A stretch of 64,000 nucleotides of DNA from Chlorocebus sabaeus (taxonomy: Eukaryota; Chordata; Mammalia; Primates; Cercopithecidae). Where the stretch lies: assembly GCF_047675955.1 (NCBI RefSeq), contig NW_027327435.1, positions 1 to 64,000 on the forward strand. Direction: 5' to 3'. Made by a program: the position numbers and the translations under genes. The notes beneath the pieces are model-generated. The model searched no databases. It was given only the letters and a program-made list of their open reading frames with translations, and was not told the DNA's origin. This document shows positions 59,120 through 64,000 of the stretch, piece after piece (position 1 is the first letter of the stretch; each line of letters opens with the position of its first letter).

Positions 59120-61495
59120 TTCATCTCACAGATTTACAGCTTTCTCCTCAAGAAGCCTTTTGATAAGACAGTTCTGGAGTAATTTGCAAGTGATATTTGG
59201 AAGGCCATAGATGGTTATGGTGAAAAATTAAATATCTTCCTTTAAAAACTGGAAAGAAGCTTTCTGAGAAACTACTTTGTTTTCTTTATTTCATCTCACA
59301 GAGTTACAGCTTTCCCCTCAAGCAGCCTTTCGAGAAGGCTGTTCTTGTGGAATTTGCAAAGTGATATTTGGAAGCCCACAGAGGGCTATGGTGAAAAGGG
59401 AATATCTTCACTTAAAAACTGCAAAGTAGCTTTCAGAGAAACAGCGTTGTTTTCCGTTAATTCATCTGACAGAGTTACAGCTTTCCTCTCAAGAAGCCTT
59501 TCGCTAAGACTGTTCTTGTGGAATTTGCAAAGTGATATTTGGAATCACATAGAGGGCTATGGTGAAAATGGAATTATCCTAAGATAAAAACCGAAAAGAA
59601 CCTTTCTGAGAACCTGCTTTCTGTTCTGTTAGTTCATCTCACAGAGTTCCAGCTTTCCGCTCAAGGAGCCGTTCACTAAGACTGTTCTTGTTGAATTTGC
59701 CAAGTGATGTTTGGAAGCCATTAGAGGGCTAGGGTGAAAAAGGAAATATCCTAAGATAAAAACTGAAAGGAAACTTTCTTAGGAACTGCTGTGTTTTCTG
59801 TTAATTCATCTCACAGAGTTACAGCTTTACCCACAAGAAGCCTTTCGCTAAGGCTGCTGTTGTGGTATTTGCAAAGTAATATTTGGAAGCCCTTAGAGGT
59901 CAATGGTGAAAAAGGAAATATCTTCAGTTAAAAACTGAAAAGAAGCTTTCTGAGATATTATTTTGTGTTCTTTTAATTCATCTCGAAGAATTACAGCTTT
60001 CCCCTTAAGAAACCTTCCGCTAAGACTGTTCTTGTGGAATTTGCAAAGTGATATTTCGAAGCCCATGGATGGCTATGATGAAAAAGGAAACACCCTAAGA
60101 TAAAAACCGAGAAGAAGCTTTCTGAGAAACTGCTTTGTGTTCTGTTAATTCAACTCACAGTGTTACAGCTTTCCCCTCAAGGAACCATTCAGTAAGACTG
60201 TTCTTGTGCAATTTTCAAAGTGACATTTGGAAGCCCATAGAGGGTTATGGAGAAAAAGGAAATATCTTTCGTTAAAAACTAGAAAGAAGCACTCGGAGAA
60301 ACTGCCGTGTGTTCTGTTAATATATCTCACCGAGTTACAGCTTTCCCAACAAGGATCCTTTCGCTAAGACTGTTCCTGTGGGATTTGCATAGTGATATTT
60401 GGAAGCCCATAGAGGGCTATAGTGAAAAAGGAAATATCCTAAGATAAAAACAGGAAAGACGATTTCTGAGAAACTGCTTTACATTCTGTTTATTCACCTC
60501 ACAGAATTACAGCTTTGCTCTCAAGAAGCCTTTCGCTAAGACTGTTCTTGTGGAATTTGCAAAGTGATCTTGGAAGCCCATAGAGGGCTATTGTGAAAAA
60601 GGAAATATCTTTAGTCAAAAACTGGAAAGAAACTTTCTGAGGATCTGCTTTGTGTTCTGTGTATTCATCTCACAGATTTACAGCTTTTCCCTCAAGAAGC
60701 CGTTCACTAAGACTGTTCTTGTGGAATTTGCAAAGTGATATTTGGAAGCCCAGAGAGAGCTACGGTGAAAAAGGAAATATCTTCCGTTAAAAATTGGAAA
60801 GAAGATTTCTGAGAAACTGCTTTGTGTTCTGTTAATTCATCTCACAGAGTTACAACTTTCCCCTCCAGAAATCTTTCGCTAAAACTGTTCTTGTGGAATT
60901 TGCAAAGTGATATTTCGAAGCCCATTGTGGGCTATGGTGAAAAAGGAAATACCCTAAGATAAAAACTGAATAGAAGCATTCTGAGAAACTGCTTTGTTTT
61001 CTGTTAATTCAACTCACAGAGTTACAGCTTTCCCCTCAAGGGGCCTATCGCTAAGGCTGTTTTTGTGGAATTTGCAAGGTGTTATTTGGAAGACAATCGA
61101 TGGCTATGGTGAAAATGGAAATATCCTAAGAAAAAAATCTAAAAGAAGCTTTCTGAGAAACTGCCTTGTGTTCTGTTAGTTCATCTCACAGAGTTACAGC
61201 TTTACCCTCAAGAGGCCGTTCACTAAGACTGTTCTTGTGAAATTTGCAAAGTGATATTGGAAGCCCATAGAGGGCTATGGTGAAAAAGGAAATATCTTCA
61301 GTTAAAAACTGGAAAGAAGCTTTCTGAGAAACTACTTTGTGTTCTCCTAATTCAACTCACAGAGTTACAACTTTCCCTTCAAGAAGCCTTTCGCTAAGAC
61401 TGTTCTTGTGGAATTTCCAAAGTGATATTTGGAAGCCTTGGAGAGCTATGGGGAAAAAGGAAATAGCCTAAGATAAAAACTGAAAAGAAGCTTTC
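59120..61495 (+). repeat. Satellite block paralogous to 25.1-27.5 kb
   Basis: Same orientation and monomer order as the left-hand block, with matches at GATAAGACAGTTCTGGA (59163), CCTTCCGCTAAG (60013), GCCGTGTG/TAATATATC (60304), GTGATCTTGGAAG (about 60566) and AGAAAAAAATC (about 61130). It contains about 344 bp more between the first two anchors and lacks the dimer duplication of the left block. Confidence 0.75.
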
Positions 61496-64000
61496 TGAGA
61501 AACTGATTTGTGATCTGTTAATTCAACTCACAGAGTTACAGCTTTCCCCTCAATAAGCCTTTCGCTAAAGCTGTTGTTGTGAAATTTGCAAAGTGATATT
61601 TGGAACCCCTAGAGGGCTATGGTGAAAAAGGAAATATCTTCAGTTAAAATCTGAAAGGAAGCTTTCCGAGAAACTGCTTTGTGTTCTGTTAATTCATCTC
61701 ACAGAGTTACAGCTTTCTCCTGAAGAAGCCTTTCGCTAAGGCTGTTCTTGTGGAATTTGCAAAGTGATATTTGAAAGCCCATGGATGTCTATGGTGAAAC
61801 AGGAAATATCCTTAGAAATAAACTGAAAAGAATCTTTCTGAGAAACTTCTATGTGTTCTGTTAATTCATTTCACAGACGTACAGCTTTCCCCTCAAGAAG
61901 CCTTTTGCTAAGCCTGTTCTTGCGGAATTTGCAAAGTGATATTTGGAAACCCATAGAGGGCTATGGTGAAAAAGGAAATATCTTCCGTTAAAAACTGGAA
62001 AGAAGCTTTCTGAGAAACTCCTTTGTGTTCTGTTAATTCATCTCACCGAGTTACAGCTTTCCCTTCAAGAAGCCTTTCGCTAAGTGTGTCTTATGGAATC
62101 TAGATAGTGATATTTGTAAGCCCATAGAGGGCTATGCTGAAAAAGGTAATATCTTCCGTTAAAAACTGGAAAGATACTTTCTGAGAAACTGTTTTGTGTT
62201 CTGTTAATTCATCTCAGAGTTACTGCTTTCCCCTCAGGAAGCCTTTCGCTAAGACTGTTCTTGTGGAAATTCCAAACTGATATTTGGAAGCACATAGAGG
62301 GCTATGGTGAAAAAGGAAATATCTTCAGTTAAAAACTGGAAAGAAGCTTTGTGAGAAACTGCTTTGTGTTCTGTTAATTCATCTCACAGAGTTACAGATT
62401 TCCCCTCAAGAAGACTTTCGCCAAGGCTGTTTTTGTGGAACTTTCGAAGTGACATTTGGAAACCCATAGAGGGCGATGTTGAAAAAGGAAATATCTTCCG
62501 TTAAAAACTGGAAGGGATCTTTCTCAGAAACTGCTTTGTGTTCTGTTAATTCATCTCACAGAGTTACAGCTTTCCCTTCAAGAAGCCTTTCGCTAAGGCT
62601 GTTCTTGTGGAATTTGGAAAGTGATATTTGGAAGCCCATAGAGGGCTACGGTAAAAAAGGAAATACTTTCAGTTAAAAACTGGAAAGAAGTTTTCTCAGA
62701 AACTGCTTTGTCTTCTGTTAATTCATCTCACAGAGTTACTGCTTTCCCGTCAAGAAGCCTTTCACTAGAACTGTTCTTGTGGAATTTTCAAAGTGATATT
62801 TGGAAGCCCATAGAGGGCTACGCTGAAAAAGCAAATATCTTCAGTTAAAAACTGGAAAGAAGTTTTCTCAGAAACTGCTTTGTCTTCTGCTAATTCATCT
62901 CACAGACTTACTGCTTTCCCGTCAAGAAGCCTTTCTCCAGAACTGTTCTTGTGGAATTTTCAAAGTGATATTTGTAAGCCCATAGAGGGCTATGCTGAAA
63001 AAGGAAATATCTTCCGTTAAAAAGTGTAAAGAAGCTTTCTGAGAAAGTGTTTTGTGTTCTGTTAATTCATCTCAGAGTTATTGCTTTCCCCTCAAGAAGG
63101 CTTTCGCTAAGACTGTTCCTGTGGAATTTGGAAAGAGATATTTGGAAGTCCATAGAGGGCTATGGTGAAAAAGGAAATATCTTAGGTTAAAAAATGGAAA
63201 GAAGTTTTCTGAGAAACTGCTTTGAGTTCTGTTAATTCATCTCACAGAGTTAGAGCTTTCCTCTCCAGCAGCCTTTCGCTAAGGCTGTTCTTGTGGAACT
63301 TGCAAGGTGATATTTGGAATCCCTTAGAGGGCTACGGTGAAAAAGGAAATATCTTCCGTTGAAAATTGTAAAGAAGCTTTCTGAGAAACTGCTTTGTGTT
63401 CTGTTAATTCATCTTACCGAGTTACTGCTTTCCCTTCAAGAAGCCTTTCGCTAAGACTGTTCTTCTGGAATTTGCAAAGTGATATTTCGAAGCCCAAAGA
63501 GGTCTAGTGTGAAAAAGGAAATATCTTCAGTTAAAAATTGGAAAGAAGCTGTCTGAGATACTGCTTTGTCTTCTCTTAATTCGTATCACGGAATTACAGC
63601 TTTCCCTTCAAGAAGCCTTTCGCTAATGCTGTCTTGTGGAATCTGGAAAGTGATATTTGTAAGCCCATAGAGCGCTTTAGTGAAAAAGGAAATATCTTCC
63701 TTGAAATGCTGGAATGAAGCTTTCGGAGAAACTGTTTTGTGCTCTCAGATTTCATCTGAGAGTTATTGCTTTCCCCTCAAGAAGCCTTTCGCTAATACTG
63801 TTCGGGGGGAACTTGCAAAGTGATATTTGGAAGCCCATAGAGGGCTATGGTGAAAAAGGAAATATCTTCCCTTAAAAACTGGAAAGAAGCATTCTGAGAA
63901 ACTGCTTTGTGTTCTGTTAATTCATCTCACAGAGTTACAGCTTTCCCCTCAAGAAGCCTTTCGCTAAGACTGTATTTGTGGAATTTGCAAAGTGATATTT
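61496..64000 (+). repeat. Monomeric alpha satellite to the window end
   Basis: About 15 monomers with the common TTCCGTTAAAAACTGG type dominating. Several share a contracted CATCTCAGAGTTAYTGC (loss of about four bases; near 62213, 63070 and, more diverged, 63748), suggesting local spread of one variant. Confidence 0.85.
62691..63034 (+). repeat. Adjacent duplicated monomer (TTTTCTCAG type)
   Basis: TTTTCTCAGAAACTGC, TTTGTCTTCTG, TACTGCTTTCCCGTCAAG and AGAACTGTTCTTG occur in two consecutive monomers at an offset of 172 bp, with a handful of differences. Confidence 0.85.

Larger units (their letters stand above)
38021..64000 (+). repeat. Alpha-satellite array, right of the L1
   Basis: About 150 further monomers of the same family and orientation as on the left. 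Many contain CCTAAGATAAAAAYTGAAAAG in place of TTCCGTTAAAAACTGG, a subtype that alternates irregularly with the common one. Local duplications are listed separately. No gene, RNA or other mobile element was recognised between 38031 and the window end. The array continues past the right edge, where base 64000 lies inside a monomer. Confidence 0.95.

Noticed and set aside
1..64000. Regularly spaced identical segments resembling a CRISPR array
   Set aside because: Spacing units are whole homologous monomers, with no unique spacers between short repeats; this is satellite DNA of a primate.

Overview
The window is primate centromeric or pericentromeric DNA. It is almost entirely a head-to-tail array of alpha-satellite monomers of about 171-172 bp, roughly 340 of them, all in the same orientation, interrupted by one 5'-truncated LINE-1 (L1) element. 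Most monomers carry a HindIII site (AAGCTT) and share a consensus that I recognise as the Old World monkey (cercopithecoid) type, best known from the African green monkey 172-bp repeat. It differs clearly from human alphoid DNA. Genus cannot be set from the sequence alone. There are no host protein-coding genes, tRNAs, rRNAs or CRISPR arrays; the many 60-118 codon open frames on both strands are the satellite consensus read in a frame that happens to lack stops.

Layout. 1-16410: the most homogeneous part, organised as large repeats. Bases 1-4988 (copy A) recur almost perfectly at 11423-16410 (copy A'), a period of 11,422 bp. An older, diverged copy of the first ~3.4 kb of A (copy B, about 7900-11422) lies just before A'. 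16411-32853: more diverged monomeric satellite with small local duplications, several shortened monomers, and at 31030-31075 a 46-bp non-satellite insert flanked by a 15-bp near-duplication. 32864-38020: L1 on the + strand, truncated just upstream of ORF1, with degraded ORF1, a nearly complete ORF2, a 3' UTR with a G-rich tract, and a poly(A) tail. It sits at a TT/AAAA site with a short imperfect target-site duplication, and the satellite resumes in register after it. 38021-64000: monomeric satellite again, with multi-monomer duplications at 40.3-43.7 kb (about 2.07-kb offset) and 45.5-48.7 kb (2.55-kb offset). A block at about 59.1-61.5 kb is paralogous to about 25.1-27.5 kb on the other side of the L1.

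Nothing here forms an operon or pathway. The L1 encodes the only recognisable proteins (ORF1p chaperone and ORF2p endonuclease/reverse transcriptase), and both frames are broken. The biological interest is structural: satellite turnover by unequal exchange at scales from one monomer to 11 kb, a fossil retrotransposition event, deletion scars at short direct repeats, and monomers that come within one base of the essential CENP-B box pattern in a satellite family reported to lack it. I did not find a convincing new biological system.
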